From: Morinoia aosen
Taxonomy: Eukaryota; Arthropoda; Malacostraca; Amphipoda; Talitridae
Assembly: GCA_030386875.1 (NCBI GenBank)
Contig: CM059575.1
Span: forward strand, 48,824,859 to 48,888,858
Length of the DNA: 64,000 nt
Reading direction: 5' to 3'
In this document: piece by piece, positions 13,482 to 24,254 of the stretch
How the letters are laid out: every line of letters begins with the position of its first letter
How positions within the stretch are numbered: the first letter of the stretch is position 1
Notes under the pieces: generated by a model
What the model was told of the DNA's origin: nothing
Databases searched by the model: none
Seen by the model: only the letters and a program-made list of their open reading frames with translations
Position numbers and translations under genes: made by a program

Positions 13482-14643
13482 GGATACCGTCTGGGTGAAA
13501 AAATGTCCGTTATTTATGGATGAATTTCTTTGAAATTTTCACAGTAGGTGTGAAATGATGCATAGATCATTTGTTATTTGACGGAATTTTTGTAGCTGCA
13601 CTTTTTTCGAAAAATATGTTAAAATAGGGGGTTTTGTAAAATCTATCTCCTTCTACAATTTTGAAGTTACAGAAACAGTACTTCGTTTTTAGATTGCTTA
13701 TATGTCTATATAACCATAAGCAATAGGGAATGTCGATAACTTCTTTTTGTGGGTTTTGGGAATTAAAAAAAAGACCTTTTCATTTTTTTTATTTGGTGTA
13801 ATTTTCAAAATAATAAATGTATCAAAAAATGCTATTGCTTATGGATACACCTTGCTTAGCCCCATCGAATGGTATATAAACCATTCTCGTAGCTCTAAAA
13901 GTGTGGAAGGAGATACATTTGAGAAACCAATTATCAAGTTTCCAGAAAAAACGTGTTTTTTCACAAAAAAAATTGTTTTTCTTTTTATTTTTGACCTATA
14001 GGGTTTTCTACAATGAACTCTTGTGCGCTGGTAGCTCTTTTCAAGCCCTTTAGATTGATATAATTTACATTGCTGTAGCTTTGTAACTCTGGGAAAAAAT
14101 ATACAACAAAAAGAATTGGTGTAATTCTTGAAAACAATTAATTTCTTTAATTTTTCATTTTTTTCGACCAGAATACGTTTTTTGGCCAAGTCAGTTCCTT
14201 TTTTTTATAGCTCTTTTCGAGCCCTTTGGATTGGTGTGCTCGCCATAGCTGTAGCTATGGTACCGCAGCTGTCATCGAGCTATGAATGAAAGCTGCGGTA
14301 TCATAGATACGGCAAAACAGCTAAATTCTGAAATTGTCAAAAATTATAAAAAAATATTTACTCAGCGTTAGAATGTTTCGTTTGAATAATGGAAGCACAT
14401 TGAGTAGCCCATTAACGAACTATATTGCCATTCCCGCAGAGAAACACGCTCAATTGACCCCCAATAATGAGAGGGGAGGGTTCAAGGTCACGCCACCCTC
14501 ATCGCTTTCCCCCCTCTGGTGGGCGTACCAGTCGGAGTAGACGTAAGCGGAAAGTACCATTGGAAGCGCAAGAAAATCCTCTATAAGATGCATATAAAAA
14601 CAGAAAATCAACAATTATCCCGATTTCTACCCAGACGACGTCC
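13482..14643. mobile_element. TTAA-flanked non-autonomous DNA transposon inside the PLE
   Basis: The ends form a 15-bp imperfect terminal inverted repeat: GGATACCGTCTGGGT at 13482-13496 and ACCCAGACGACGTCC at 14629-14643 (12 of 15 match). It is flanked by TTAA at 13478-13481 and TCAA, one change from TTAA, at 14644-14647. Removing the element and one flank restores the uninterrupted PLE seen near 39740-39752 (CATTAAAAGAGATCAC in reverse). TTAA duplication is characteristic of piggyBac-type elements, but no transposase is encoded and the GG start is not a classic piggyBac end, so the superfamily is inferred. Internal frames (for example 13839-14189 minus) look like chance. Confidence 0.75.
14246..14312. 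repeat. Hairpin with TACCGCAGCT / AGCTGCGGTA arms
   Basis: Short inverted arms around GGTACCGCAGCT and AGCTGCGGTATC lie near the right end of the TTAA-flanked element. The position is subterminal, where some transposons keep hairpins. No function can be shown. Confidence 0.45.
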
Positions 14644-14726
14644 TCAAAAGAGATCACGAAAGCAGAATAAAAACATCACAAAATAAAATCGTCTAGGTGG
14701 CTACCTAGTTACTATTTGCAAAGGAT

Positions 14727-15387
14727 ATGAGCTATCGGTATTGTTTAGGACCGGTTTTCTTTAAAAAATATATAGCGACTCCAAAATCCTAAGGTCATGC
14801 GAATTTGAAGTTGGACCTAAGATTTTGAAGTCTTTGGAGGATATCGGTACGTTGCATTTTTCTGCATGATTGCGTACTGCGGAATGCGAGGGGTGTGCTA
14901 ATTGATTCCCAGTGCGGAAGCTTCTACCCTGATGTTCAGCCACTCTGATATAAAAAAAATTCGTGACGTCATGCTGACGTACGATGATGTGCACTTCACA
15001 CGACTGTAAGAATAAATCAGAGAGGCCCGCATCTCCATCGGAAGCGTATCCTTGTACCGGAAAAAAGTTAATTAAAAGTTATTGCTCTAGTTAATAACTT
15101 TAAGGTGGCTCCTTTTTTCCGGTACAAGGATACGCTTCCGATGGAGATGCGGGCCTCTCTGATTTATTCTTACAGTTGTATCAGGGTAGAAGCTTCCGCA
15201 CTGGGAATCAATTAGCACACCCCTCACAAACCGCAGTACGCAATCATGCAGAAAAATGCAACATACCGATATCCTCCCAAGACTTCAAAATCTTAGATTC
15301 AACTTCAAATTCGCATGACCTTAGGATTTTGGAGTCGCTGTATATTTTTAAAAGAAAATCGGTCCTAAACAATAACGATAGTTCATA
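14727..15387. repeat. Head-to-head inverted repeat made of two PLE fragments
   Basis: The arms are about 14727-15067 and 15112-15387. The left arm reads as PLE on the minus strand and the right arm as PLE on the plus strand. The spacer is about 44 bases and includes extra PLE sequence belonging to the right copy. The right arm lacks about 70 bases that the left arm keeps, in the GIY-YIG core coding region. Confidence 0.8.
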
Positions 15388-15388
15388 A
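15080..15388 (+). pseudogene. PLE GIY-YIG endonuclease fragment, internally deleted
   Basis: Plus-strand copy of the PLE C-terminus. The frame 15176-15388 starts just after the deletion and reads GRSFRTGNQLAHPSQTAVRN and then SHDLRILESLYIFKRKSVL, the same as the two other PLE copies with a few changes. The deletion removes the part equivalent to YVGMTSRN in the copy at 39 kb, so the catalytic GIY-YIG core is gone. Together with the minus copy it forms a palindrome, a layout often seen when PLEs insert with inverted partial copies. Confidence 0.7.
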
Positions 15389-15405
15389 CTAAAGCCCGGA
15401 CTTTT

Positions 15406-15503
15406 GCCATAAATGCCTATAATGCCTAAAGCGCCATAAGTGCATGAAATGCCATAAATGCCTTCATAACGCCATAAATGCCTTCATAATGCCATAAACG
15501 CCT
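15406..15503. repeat. Short tandem array of GCCATAAATGCC motifs
   Basis: About six variants of GCCATAAATGCC, several spaced as 20-21-bp units with CTTCATAA between them. The array lies between the PLE and the hAT-type transposase remnant that starts around 16020. Repeated short motifs near the end of a hAT element could be subterminal transposase-binding sites, but that is only an inference. Confidence 0.6.
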
Positions 15504-16019
15504 ACTTATGTTGCCTATGTAAGATTTATTATTTCTAGAGTATTGTAACCCAACATAACTGGTATATACAATCAGTGAAAGTTCCAAAATAGAAAAAGTA
15601 TTCGGGAGCTGCAGGTGATTGATTGTTTGGAAGTGACCGCATGTACGGTTCGGGTTGCAGGTGATAGATAACATTATTGTTGTGAGCGATGTGAGCGAAA
15701 AGTGCGAGGCTACGCCCAGAGCAAAGCGTGTTAATAACGCGGTCGTTGATAGGTTAAGTTAGTTGTTTTAGGTTTCTGGTTATCATATGACGGTGTGTTA
15801 ACGGTAAGGCGTGACGTTTTAACGGTAGCCGGTTTTACTGTGTTTTTTACGGTGATCGTTACTACATTAATCCAAATAATTCCCTAACTAAAATTTGATG
15901 CTTAATGTGTTCCCAGTTGATTTTTTCACATATGTTTTCAAATAACTAGTTTTTCCATCGCCCCATCTTTCAAGATTACTGCTAGTAATAAGTATAAAAT
16001 TAGTTCAATTGCCATCCAT

Positions 16020-17409
16020 TCAATGTGTAGAGCCAAACAAACAGATGCAGCCAAGATTATTGGTTACATAGAAGAATAGGGTGAAATAATTTTTTCTAGC
16101 GGTGCAAATAACATATTATGCTGCAATAAATGCAAGACACGGGTAAATGTGAAAAAAGTTATTTTGTGCACCAACACCTACGGTCTAGCAGGCATCGACA
16201 AGACGACTTGGAAGTCGACAATACACAACCGTCAGGAAATGCGGCCAGTTCTGCTAACGCGTCTACTGTTCAGTACTCGCCAAACTTGGACCGTACGTTT
16301 AAAGAGGACTTGCGTAAGACTTTCATTGATGCTATAGCATACCCTTGTGGAAATTGACCAATGAAAGTGTTAGTTCATTTCTCGAAGAATATATCGGAAA
16401 GAACATCCCAAATAAATCAACTCTGAGAAAATACTATGTAGATAAAAACGACTCTAAAGCCATAGAAAAAATAAAAATAAAAATTCGTGATAAAAACATT
16501 GGAATTTCAATTGCTGAAACTACTGATCCACTGGGAAGACATTTAGTGAATGTGATTGTAGGGACCTTAGAAGCGTCAGATGAACAAAACATGCATTTAC
16601 TTACAACAGAGTCTGTCTCGTCAACCAACAGTTCAAAAATATCATAGGTATTGAACTCTTCTGTTACAATATTATGGCCAGAAGGCACCAAGCATAACAA
16701 CGAACTTCTATTTGTTACGGACGCCGCTCCGTACATGAAGAAAACAGTTAGAACTTTACAGGTTCTATTTCCTCGCATGATCCATGTTACGTGTTAAGTG
16801 CATGGATTACATAGAATATCTAAATAAGTTTGCTCTCTATTTTCACCTGTGGACAGTTTGATTGCAATTGGTAAAAAAAATTTCAAGTCACGTCACTTTC
16901 GAGAATGTGCCACAAGCCTGAGCTTGCCCCCACAACCAATTATCACGAGATGGGGAACGTGGTTATAAGCTGCTCTCTATTATTCTTCCAACTTGAAGCT
17001 CTAAAAGACATCTTTAACACTTTGGATACTTAAGACGCTGCCTCTATACGCATTGTTCAGGAATTGATTTGCAATTCTAGTTTGCAGAACGATCTCTCCT
17101 TCATCGAAGCACACTTTCAAACGCTACTGCAAACCATGCAAGTGCTAGAAAAAAAGGAATATTCCGCTACATTATGCTTCAGATTTGGTTGATATCACTA
17201 TAGAAAAATTGACAAACACATAGCTGAAAAATGCCATAATGTGTTTAATTTTAATGTTAACCTAGAACAGATGAAAAATATTGCACAGGTTCTTAACGGA
17301 ACAAATGTTCAATGCGTTGATAATCTTTCACCGAGCGATGTGGCATGTGTTAAGTTCGCCCCCGTTACATCTGTCGAAGTTGAAAGATCATTCTCAAAAC
17401 TTAAGCATA
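16020..17409 (+). pseudogene. Decayed hAT-superfamily transposase-like gene with BED-like zinc finger
   Basis: Reading across frames on the plus strand gives a zinc-finger start (CNKCKTRVNVKK followed after a frameshift by SYFVHQHLRSSRHRQ; a C-x2-C then H-x5-H layout, 16115-16205), a central part with FVTDAAPYMKKTVRTLQVLF (16708-16767), a PPQPIITRWGTWL block (16930-16968), and at the C-terminus SVEVERSFSKLK (17369-17404), the hallmark of the hAT dimerisation domain. The layout resembles BED-finger/CGG-binding-protein-like hAT derivatives found in arthropods. There are at least five in-frame stops (16646, 16795 and others) and more than one frameshift, so it is dead. The 3' end is cut by a Helitron that inserted just after SFSKLKH. 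Confidence 0.65.
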
Positions 17410-17513
17410 CTAACAGGACCCGTGGAAATTCCACGGACAATGTCATCAAAAAGCTAGTTGTACCCGTGGAAAAATTTGGTCAACATTGCCTAACAAATTT
17501 TCAAATGATTTAA
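17241..17513 (+). pseudogene. Chimeric open frame: hAT C-terminus running into Helitron 3' end
   Basis: The first 57 or so codons are the tail of the hAT remnant, including its dimerisation motif. From 17410 the frame runs into the antisense of a Helitron 3' terminus (the hairpin and following AT-rich bases) and stops at 17513. The C-terminal residues therefore come from transposon terminal DNA and have no family meaning. Anyone predicting a gene here should split it at 17409/17410. Confidence 0.75.
17410..17435 (-). other. Helitron B 3' terminus with hairpin
   Basis: The plus strand reads CTAACAGGACCCGTGGAAAT and on into TCCACGG. The palindrome CCGTGGAAATTCCACGG is the termination hairpin and the element ends 11 bases beyond it. 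Confidence 0.8.
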
Positions 17514-17831
17514 CCTAACCTATAATGCATAATAGAAAATTAAATGAAACCTGTATAACATAACAGAGCACCTAAATGCATGCATATATTCTATATATAA
17601 TTAAAGGTCCATTTAACTTAGGGCAACCTTTCTAAAGAGTGAAAATAAAATAGCAAACTTAATTTGTCATTTATTGCAGCATACATGTAGTCAATCACTC
17701 ATTGTAGCATACTTATAGTCAATTTATTGTACATGAGAATTAAATATCTGCTGTAGAATGCAATGGAGAAGACTTCTGCCGACCAACACAAGCAAACAGA
17801 TATGGCTTCAGGGTACCCAAACTCATACACA

Positions 17832-20050
17832 TTAAGAAGTTACTTCCCTGTATGCGATATTTCTTGTAAATGTGATTCCTCTTTGGTGGCCATGCGTGGA
17901 ATCATTAAGATGTACGACTTTAACTCTCACATTGTTCATTGCTTTTGTACTTGAAAATGATACATAGAGCTGGCCGTGAGTGAAGCATGGCTTTGGTAGA
18001 TACATGCCATCTCTATCAAATGCTTGATCTTGAGCTTTATTTATTGTCATTGAGTAGAAGAGGCAAACTGGGAATTGAGCGCGATACAGAACAAAGGGAG
18101 TATTGGCATCGCTAGGGTTCAGTTTTATCCTTGGGATAAGTACCCTGTTATGAACGTGAGAGCCACTGGTTATTGATGCCTCGATGCTGTGCTCATGAAG
18201 CTGAATGACCTCCAGTCGAGTGCCGTTACACAGTCCCTGAGTTATGGATAGGTTTCTCAGTAGCATGATTATTGCGACAACTTTCAAATTCAGTCTACGA
18301 GGAGGCATGTCAGACGGAATGAGAGAATTAATGAACTCCATTGGATACTTTTGTGCTTCTTCATCATTATTGCAAGATACGGAATCGGTGCTCAAGTAAG
18401 TTTTATTTTCTGTTGGTAGCATTCTCAAAACTTCCTCATTGACTGCTAAGCGTTCAGAATTTTTTGGTGATAAGATTACTTGTGCTTTCATCTCTTCGGC
18501 CGTACAGTTGTCAAACACCTCTGATATCAAAGAGCCATGACATGTGCATGTTTCAGGAATATCTATAACATCTGGAGCCATTCGATCAAGAGTACTCTGG
18601 ATTGATCCCTTGCCCATTTGTGGAAGCTACCTTGAAAACTTATGTTCATTTGCATTTGCTCTCATGTTCTGTGTGAGGCTCGTGTGATGCAAGCTGTGCC
18701 AAAGTCTGAGCGTTTGAGGCACATGTCAAGCACAGGAGCAGGAGGAGCTCAGGGAACAACTGGAAGTACTTGTCTGAAGTCGCCTCCGAGTAAAATTACT
18801 TTACCACCTATTGCAGTCTGGGTGTTCATTATATCTCTCAAGCATTTATTGATGGCTTTCATTGCATAGCATAGAATCATAGAAGCTTCATTAATAATGA
18901 ACACTTTAACGTGCCGCAGAAATTGTCTTTGCACAGAGTTTGTTTGGTGGCACATTGCAGACACTTATTTCACTTAGGGGAACTGGAAGCTTGAATATGC
19001 TGTGTAGCGTTTTGCCACATCTCAACAGTGTTGCAGCAATACCGGTCCTGGCAGAAGTGCTTGTCTTAATGTTGTTCGCATTGAGATAGTCGTATACTTT
19101 GTTGAATAGGTAGGTTTTTCCTGAGCCGCCATGTTCATCCACATAAAACAGTCTATTTCCTATCTGCTCGCCTCGCGCAACAGAGAATGCACTTGCAACC
19201 ACAACATTGAATATCTACTTCCGTTCAATATTCAGAGAATTAACATCTATGTTATTGTTTCCAACATCTTCATTTGCAGGATTATCTCCAACTGGTTCAG
19301 GTAGACCGAATATGTTGCAGGTCATGACATTTTCAATGAAGAAGGCATTAAGCAAGTGGAGAGCAACATTTCCGGAAGTTATGTTATCATTTCTCAGCAG
19401 CAGATCTTCAATCATGAAATGCTTATTCTCATTCCATAACTGCAGGGCATTCACGGGCTGGTTGAAGACGCACATCATTGCAAACATAGTTAGTAGTTGC
19501 CGTGTCATTTGATGAGCTGCTGCTTCTGTCAAAGCTTCCTGCAATGCATCGTCATTCTCAACCAGGCGCAGTCTGAAGCATGCCTGTTTGCAGGTGTCCA
19601 TTTCTTGACCCCCGATTGTCTTCAAATCCCTGAATGAAGTCGCTCCAGGGACATGGAGGAGCAACATCCTCAAATAAAATTTTTCAGCATTTCGAAGACT
19701 TGCAGAGTACATTCTGGTTACAATGTTGCTGAATCTAACACGACGCGTCCACCTTGTTGTTTATTTGTTAGAAACATAATGCTCAGGTATAGAACAATAG
19801 CGTAAATTTCGAGCATTCTCATCTGTTTGATTGAGTTTAAACCAAGCTGTCAATTGTGTGTCGCGTTTTTCTGCTCTTGCTGCCGCCTCCATTTGATTTC
19901 CTTCTCTATAGTACACCTGCTGCTCATCAGGTAAATGTAGAGCCAAAAGATAAACAGTGTGAGATTGATCATGCATTTTGAACTTTGACAATCTCCAAAA
20001 GGCTTCTGGTGGAGACACATACCTGCATCACAAATAATGTTTAACTTCAT
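17832..20050 (-). pseudogene. Helitron Pif1-like helicase part of the Rep-helicase gene
   Basis: This continues the Rep part after a frameshift near 20040. Frames 19761-20018, 19215-19712, 18906-19202, 18749-18964 and 17832-18617 give, in order, the linker (WRLSKFKMHDQSHT, LLLHVPGATSF), Walker A (GGSGKTYLFNK, about 19101-19132), a Walker B-like segment (VFIINEASM, the usual D before E being N), GGDFRQVLPVV, and the C-terminal helicase motifs (LCNGTRLEVIQL, MTINKAQDQAFD, FTHGQLYVSFS). It would unwind DNA during rolling-circle transposition. Frameshifts near 18930 and 18640 and several stops disable it. The stop near 17832 is followed by about 420 bp of non-coding 3' sequence up to the terminal hairpin. 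Confidence 0.85.
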
Positions 20051-20122
20051 TATATGTTCATGTACTTCATTGTGTTCATGTACTTCATTGTGTTCATTAT
20101 CATAAACAACATTATTTCTGAT

Positions 20123-22144
20123 TTACATGTTTGAACAGTCGTGGCCTTTATATACATATTTGAACAGGTATTTTACGCTTTTCACCGAGGAACACACTTC
20201 AAAATTTATATGGGCGCGGTATTCTCTCAGTAGATACTTATTGTATGGGACAACAAATCTGTTGTCAACCTCACGAGTGCCCACTTGTACATTCTCTGCA
20301 TTGTTTCTCCGTCTGTACACTGGGTCTCCGGATGCATTTATCATGGTTTCTGGTTGGAAATCTTTTGGATATTTTTTCTCACACTGTCCTTCAACCATGC
20401 ACACAGAATTAGGATTTGATGTCCCTCATGGACTATGGATCATCAACGTTCTCACGTATTCTCTCAACTCTGGGTCGTCTAATTAAGGTATTTCAGCACA
20501 AACTATATCATCAATTTGCTCTCTTGTTCTTAGTTTGTCTTCTTCTCGCAAAATTATCAAAAGATGGCAATGTGGTAGACCGCGCTTTTGAAATTCGATG
20601 ACATCGATATGAGCAACTGGAGCACCAAAATTATGTCTAGCCCTGATATCAAACAAGAGTTCCTTGTGGTGCATCTTGTAAACTCGTGAAACCAAATCTG
20701 GTCTGTGTTGTGCTGCTTCATGCAATCCAAGGTTCTCTGTGATTTCTCGACACTTTGGGTTACAAATGTATGTCAAGAAAATATCTGGTTTTCCGTATTT
20801 GCAGACGATCGCCATGGCATCTTGATATGCTTGTTGCACGTTCCTTGGACTTCCTGTAAATGTGGAGGGCAAAATGACTGGAACACCTGGCTCTTGATGA
20901 TCATTCTGTCTATCTAGGTGATCCATGAGACCCGAATACAGTGCCACTCTTAATTGTGCTTGATTATTTTAAATGAAGTTCAAACGGCATCCCTCCACTT
21001 TCATATAGGCGTCAACAATGTATTGTTACAGTAGTTTTCCAGCTCGATGTAAAGCACTAAAGTCATCTCTGATAGCCAGACGATTTGAGTAAAACTGTTA
21101 CATGGTGGCTTTGTAGCGAACACGCGTTTGGCGATGTTCCACAGGAGGCACATCTATATGCCATCCAGGTTCTCCATTCGGAAAGAGAAGAGGATAAACC
21201 ATGGAATCAAGATGGCAAGATATGTAAGAAATCCTCTGCCTCTGCAGACCTATAGGATAAACAACAATTTCACGGTACATCGGAGGCGCGCCATCATCAC
21301 CAACGAATATGGCTGCTACCTCATTGCCTGTTGGGTTGTTGTATCTTGGTCTGTCAGGGCCAGGGATGAACTGCATGGTTACCTGTCTTGGTGGCATGTT
21401 CTCAATTACAGCTCTCTCTTGTTCATGTTGTTCAATAGCCCTCATATTGTGGTATGCTCCTGCGTAAGGATTATTGTTCATCGCCTCATTTATCTTTTAA
21501 AAAACAGATACTAAGCAGTTAGCATTTTCGTGAGCATTTGCTCTAATTTGTATAGCTTCATTAGTTTCTAAGATGTAAAGCTGAACGTATCTACTCTCTT
21601 CAGAGACATCTGCATAAAGGTGGCTTGCGTAGTGGTAAGTTTGACCTTGTAAACGGAAACAATACGGTCTACGTCCTGGGGGAGGTCTAATATTCGCACC
21701 CAAAAATGCCAAAGCAAATGCAGAATTATAGTTTCTTAGATGCTGTCTAAAATTAGAACCCTCTGCACCGTCGGCATCCAAGAGTTATCTCAAATTTTCG
21801 GGGTACTCCTTTGAGGGAGAGAGTGAAACTTTTCCATCATGACAACCATTTAGTTGTTCTCTTTGAAATCTTAGAGCTCCGCAAAATTGGCATCGGACAT
21901 TCATTGCTCCTGTGTAATATACCTGGTGTTCCATATTATTGTTATTTCTTCTTTCATGGTCTCTGTTTCTCGTGATTTGAAGATGCAGTTTTCGCACCTC
22001 CTGACTCATATTCATCCTTCGCTGTTACATTCGTAGTCTGCTTCCATCACGAATTGCTTGCCTTTCGTCTTCTCGCAAGCGATGTCGTTTCCTTCGCTGT
22101 CGCTCTCTAGCTAGTTTTCTTTGTTCTCTTATTCTCTCGTCCAT
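20123..22144 (-). pseudogene. Helitron Rep (HUH, Y2) part of the Rep-helicase gene
   Basis: Starting at the ATG at 22144, one continuous frame runs to 20123. It begins with a basic segment (MDERIREQRKLARERQRRKR), then a zinc-finger-like RCQFCGALRF, then the Helitron-like N domain. The HUH motif is intact as GLPHCHLL (about 20555-20580) and the two-tyrosine motif as YLFKYVYKGHDC (about 20130-20170). In rolling-circle transposition these residues cut and join the element's single-stranded ends. About eight in-frame stops break it, nearly all TAA (near 22029, 21785, 21497, 21098 and others), with no frameshift in these 2 kb. It is inactive but well enough preserved that the decay is moderate. 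Confidence 0.85.
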
Positions 22145-22264
22145 TGTTTTAGATCAGGGGTGGACAAACTTTTCAGTGCAAGGGTCACGTTCAAAAATTC
22201 GCAATTTCATAGGGGCGCATAGTACAGGTTTGAACATAAGTAAGGTATGGTCAGTAGCACTGAT

Positions 22265-22640
22265 ACGCCAGCAACACTGAAAATTCAAAAAATTGAAAAA
22301 TTGAAAAAATTCAAAACATTCAAAAAATTGCAGTATCTCGTGGAATTACAAAAAAATAAAAAATAAAAAAAATAATAAAATAAGAAATAAACCATGTTCA
22401 AAAATTTTCAAAAAAAATCACAAGACAAAAAAATGAAAAATGAAAAACATCAACCAATAATTATAAAATTAAAAAATTGAATAAATGAAAAATATTCAAA
22501 AAATTGCAAAAAAAAGTTTCAACAAATAAAAATAAATAAATGAACCAAAAATAAAAAAATAAATTAATCAAAAATTTGAATACATAAATAATAATAAAAT
22601 ATAAGAATAAATGATAAAAAAAATAAAAAATGAAATAATT
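22265..22640. repeat. A-rich low-complexity tract in the Helitron leader
   Basis: Mostly AAAAT, AAATAAAA and AAAATTC units on the plus strand. The 84-codon minus frame here (22461-22715) is a phenylalanine/leucine-rich artefact of the tract. Confidence 0.8.
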
Positions 22641-23025
22641 TAAAACAAAATCATTCCCGCTTTTTCCCTGTCTCCTATCTCTCCCTCTAATATAACGCGA
22701 CCCGACGCGAGCCAACCAGTATCATAGATACCGCAATGATGTTCAAGAGCGTGACGCACAGGTTAGCTTGTTAATATATAGACTAGCAGGACCTGTGGAA
22801 ATTCCACGCACAATGTCAACAATAAGCTATATGGACCTGTGAAAAAATTCGGTCAACATTACTCAACAAATTTTAAAATCACATATTCTAACAAACTATT
22901 TTAACCTAACATATTCTAAGCTATCTTATCCTAACTAATGCTAACTAAATCTATCCTACCATATCTTAATATCCTAACCTATCCTATTCTATCCTAACCT
23001 ACCTTTAACCCACCAATCATCGTTA

Positions 23026-24254
23026 CCCAATTGAAAATTATCGCCCTTTTCAGGTAGTAAATTAGTCGTAAAAGGTCGAAAACGGCCCAAAAGGGCCAAA
23101 AATCACGACTTCAAACCGACTCCTACCTATACTTGGCCTATTAGGGCTTGAAAAGGGCTCTTCATTCAACTGGCCTTTTATAGGTCTAGTCAATGGCTGT
23201 TTGCGGGCTCATTCGGGTCGTTTAAAGTCGTTTTCAAGCCTTTTCGACGACTTCTATTTGGACGCGTAATAGATTGTAAAAAGACTCGTAATCGTAAATG
23301 TTGTACAAGTCGTATTACTTCAGTAAATGTAAAGAACTAAATGAATTTCAACTAACCTAACTTAGTTAAGTTAGATTAGGTAAGGTTCGTTAAACATCTT
23401 CAACAATACTATAAATAATTAATCCAGTCAACATGAAAACTAGGATAGAAAAGCTAACTGCTGAGCATAACATCAAATTGGCACTTTATTAATGCATTAT
23501 ATAAATTAAATATGAATGATAGCTTATAACTGTTGGAACACTTGGGTTGTCGAACGCTGAGCATTCAACTTGTAATGCTTTACCCTAGTTACCCCTCAAA
23601 CCTCGATTCTAGTCCTTCTATGTTCAGTAATCTTAATATATCCCAATGTAAATTTATTTTAGAAAAAGTTCCCACTTCTCCGCCGCTTATCGTCGATACC
23701 TACAGCCGGAGAAGTATAAACGTAAGTCCGCTGCTTCACTCGCCTCAAATCGTTACTCACTAGGCGAAGCAGCCACAAGACCCGGCCTTACAAACTCGTT
23801 ATATCGTATAAAAAATCTGATGTTGGAGCTCTTTGAGGTCGTTGCAAGGCCCACTATAAGTCGTACGGAAGCCTAATAAGGCCGGTATTAGCCTTGATCA
23901 AGCAGTAAGGAAGCCCAAAAGGGCCGGTATTAGCCTTGATCAAGCAGTAAGGAAGCCCAAAAGGGCCGGTATTAGCCTTGATCAAGCAGTAAGGAAGCCC
24001 AAAAAGGCCAGGACGAGACTCGTTCAAGCAATGGAAAAGCCAAAAATGGTCGTGAATAGCCTCGTTCAGGTAGTAGAGAAGCCCAAAATGGCCGTTGCAT
24101 TAGCCGTTTCGATGCCCAGAAATAGCCGTTTAAAAGGGCTTAAAATACTAGACATTTGCTCCGAAAAAGGCTAATTTACTGCTTGAAAACGACTAAACTC
24201 TTGGCTTATAACTGCCTGAAAACGATCTGTAAAAGGCTCAGAATTTCAATTGGG
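23026..24254. mobile_element. TA-flanked TIR element nested in Helitron A
   Basis: The ends are CCCAATTGAAAATTATCGCC (23026) and, inverted, CCCAATTGAAATTCTGAGCC (from 24254), with further imperfect matching inwards around TTTTCAGGTAGT. Both sides are flanked by TA (23024-23025 and 24255-24256). The homologous Helitron at 47450-47505 lacks the insertion at exactly this point, which supports a real insertion event. There is no transposase; the frame at 23533-23763 is not recognised. TA duplication fits Tc1/mariner-type and some other superfamilies, so no family is assigned. Confidence 0.75.
23876..24090. repeat. 42-bp tandem repeat inside the nested TIR element
   Basis: The unit starts GGAAGCCCAAAAGGGCCGGT and ends TTGATCAAGCAGTAA. 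Three units are nearly identical and two more are diverged on the right. Each unit contains the self-complementary core GGCCCTTTTGGGC-like sequence, and related AAAAGGGCC motifs are scattered through the rest of the element. Confidence 0.8.

Larger units (their letters stand above)
13350..15067 (-). mobile_element. Penelope-like element (PLE), 5'-truncated, interrupted
   Basis: On the minus strand the copy runs from a truncated 5' end near 15067 to a 3' end near 13350. It encodes the C-terminal GIY-YIG endonuclease part of a PLE protein (frame 14761-14994, with HQGRSFRTGNQLAHPSHSAV and a conserved C-terminal SHDLRILESLYIF). Near the 3' end lies the terminal motif read as CTGATGATGGAGCTGGATTC followed by TGAAACGTTTTCC (13386-13418), a kind of motif typical of PLE ends. 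The copy matches the plus-strand PLE at 39030-39860 closely enough to align. It is split by a 1162-bp TTAA-flanked insertion at 13482-14643. The RT domain is missing, so it is not autonomous. Confidence 0.75.
17410..22782 (-). mobile_element. Helitron B, formerly autonomous, 5,373 bp
   Basis: On the minus strand the 5' end is TCTATATATTAACAAGCTAA starting at 22782. The 3' end is a GTGGAATTTCCAC hairpin followed by GGGTCCTGTTAG ending at 17410, with T immediately after it (17409). TC start, 3' hairpin and CTRR-like end (here TTAG) followed by T are Helitron hallmarks. The same 5' and 3' ends occur at 24610/22783 and 46983/47716. It contains a Rep-helicase gene in the correct orientation (22144 to 17832) and an A-rich leader at about 22265-22640. 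The base before TC is G, because another Helitron ends there; the host A is at 24611. Confidence 0.85.

Noticed and set aside
15406..15503. CRISPR-like array
   Set aside because: The repeats are about 12 bp with very short, non-unique gaps, and the context is a eukaryotic genome with transposon remnants.
22461..22715. 84-residue phenylalanine/leucine-rich frame that looks like a membrane protein
   Set aside because: It is the antisense of an A-rich low-complexity tract inside a Helitron leader.
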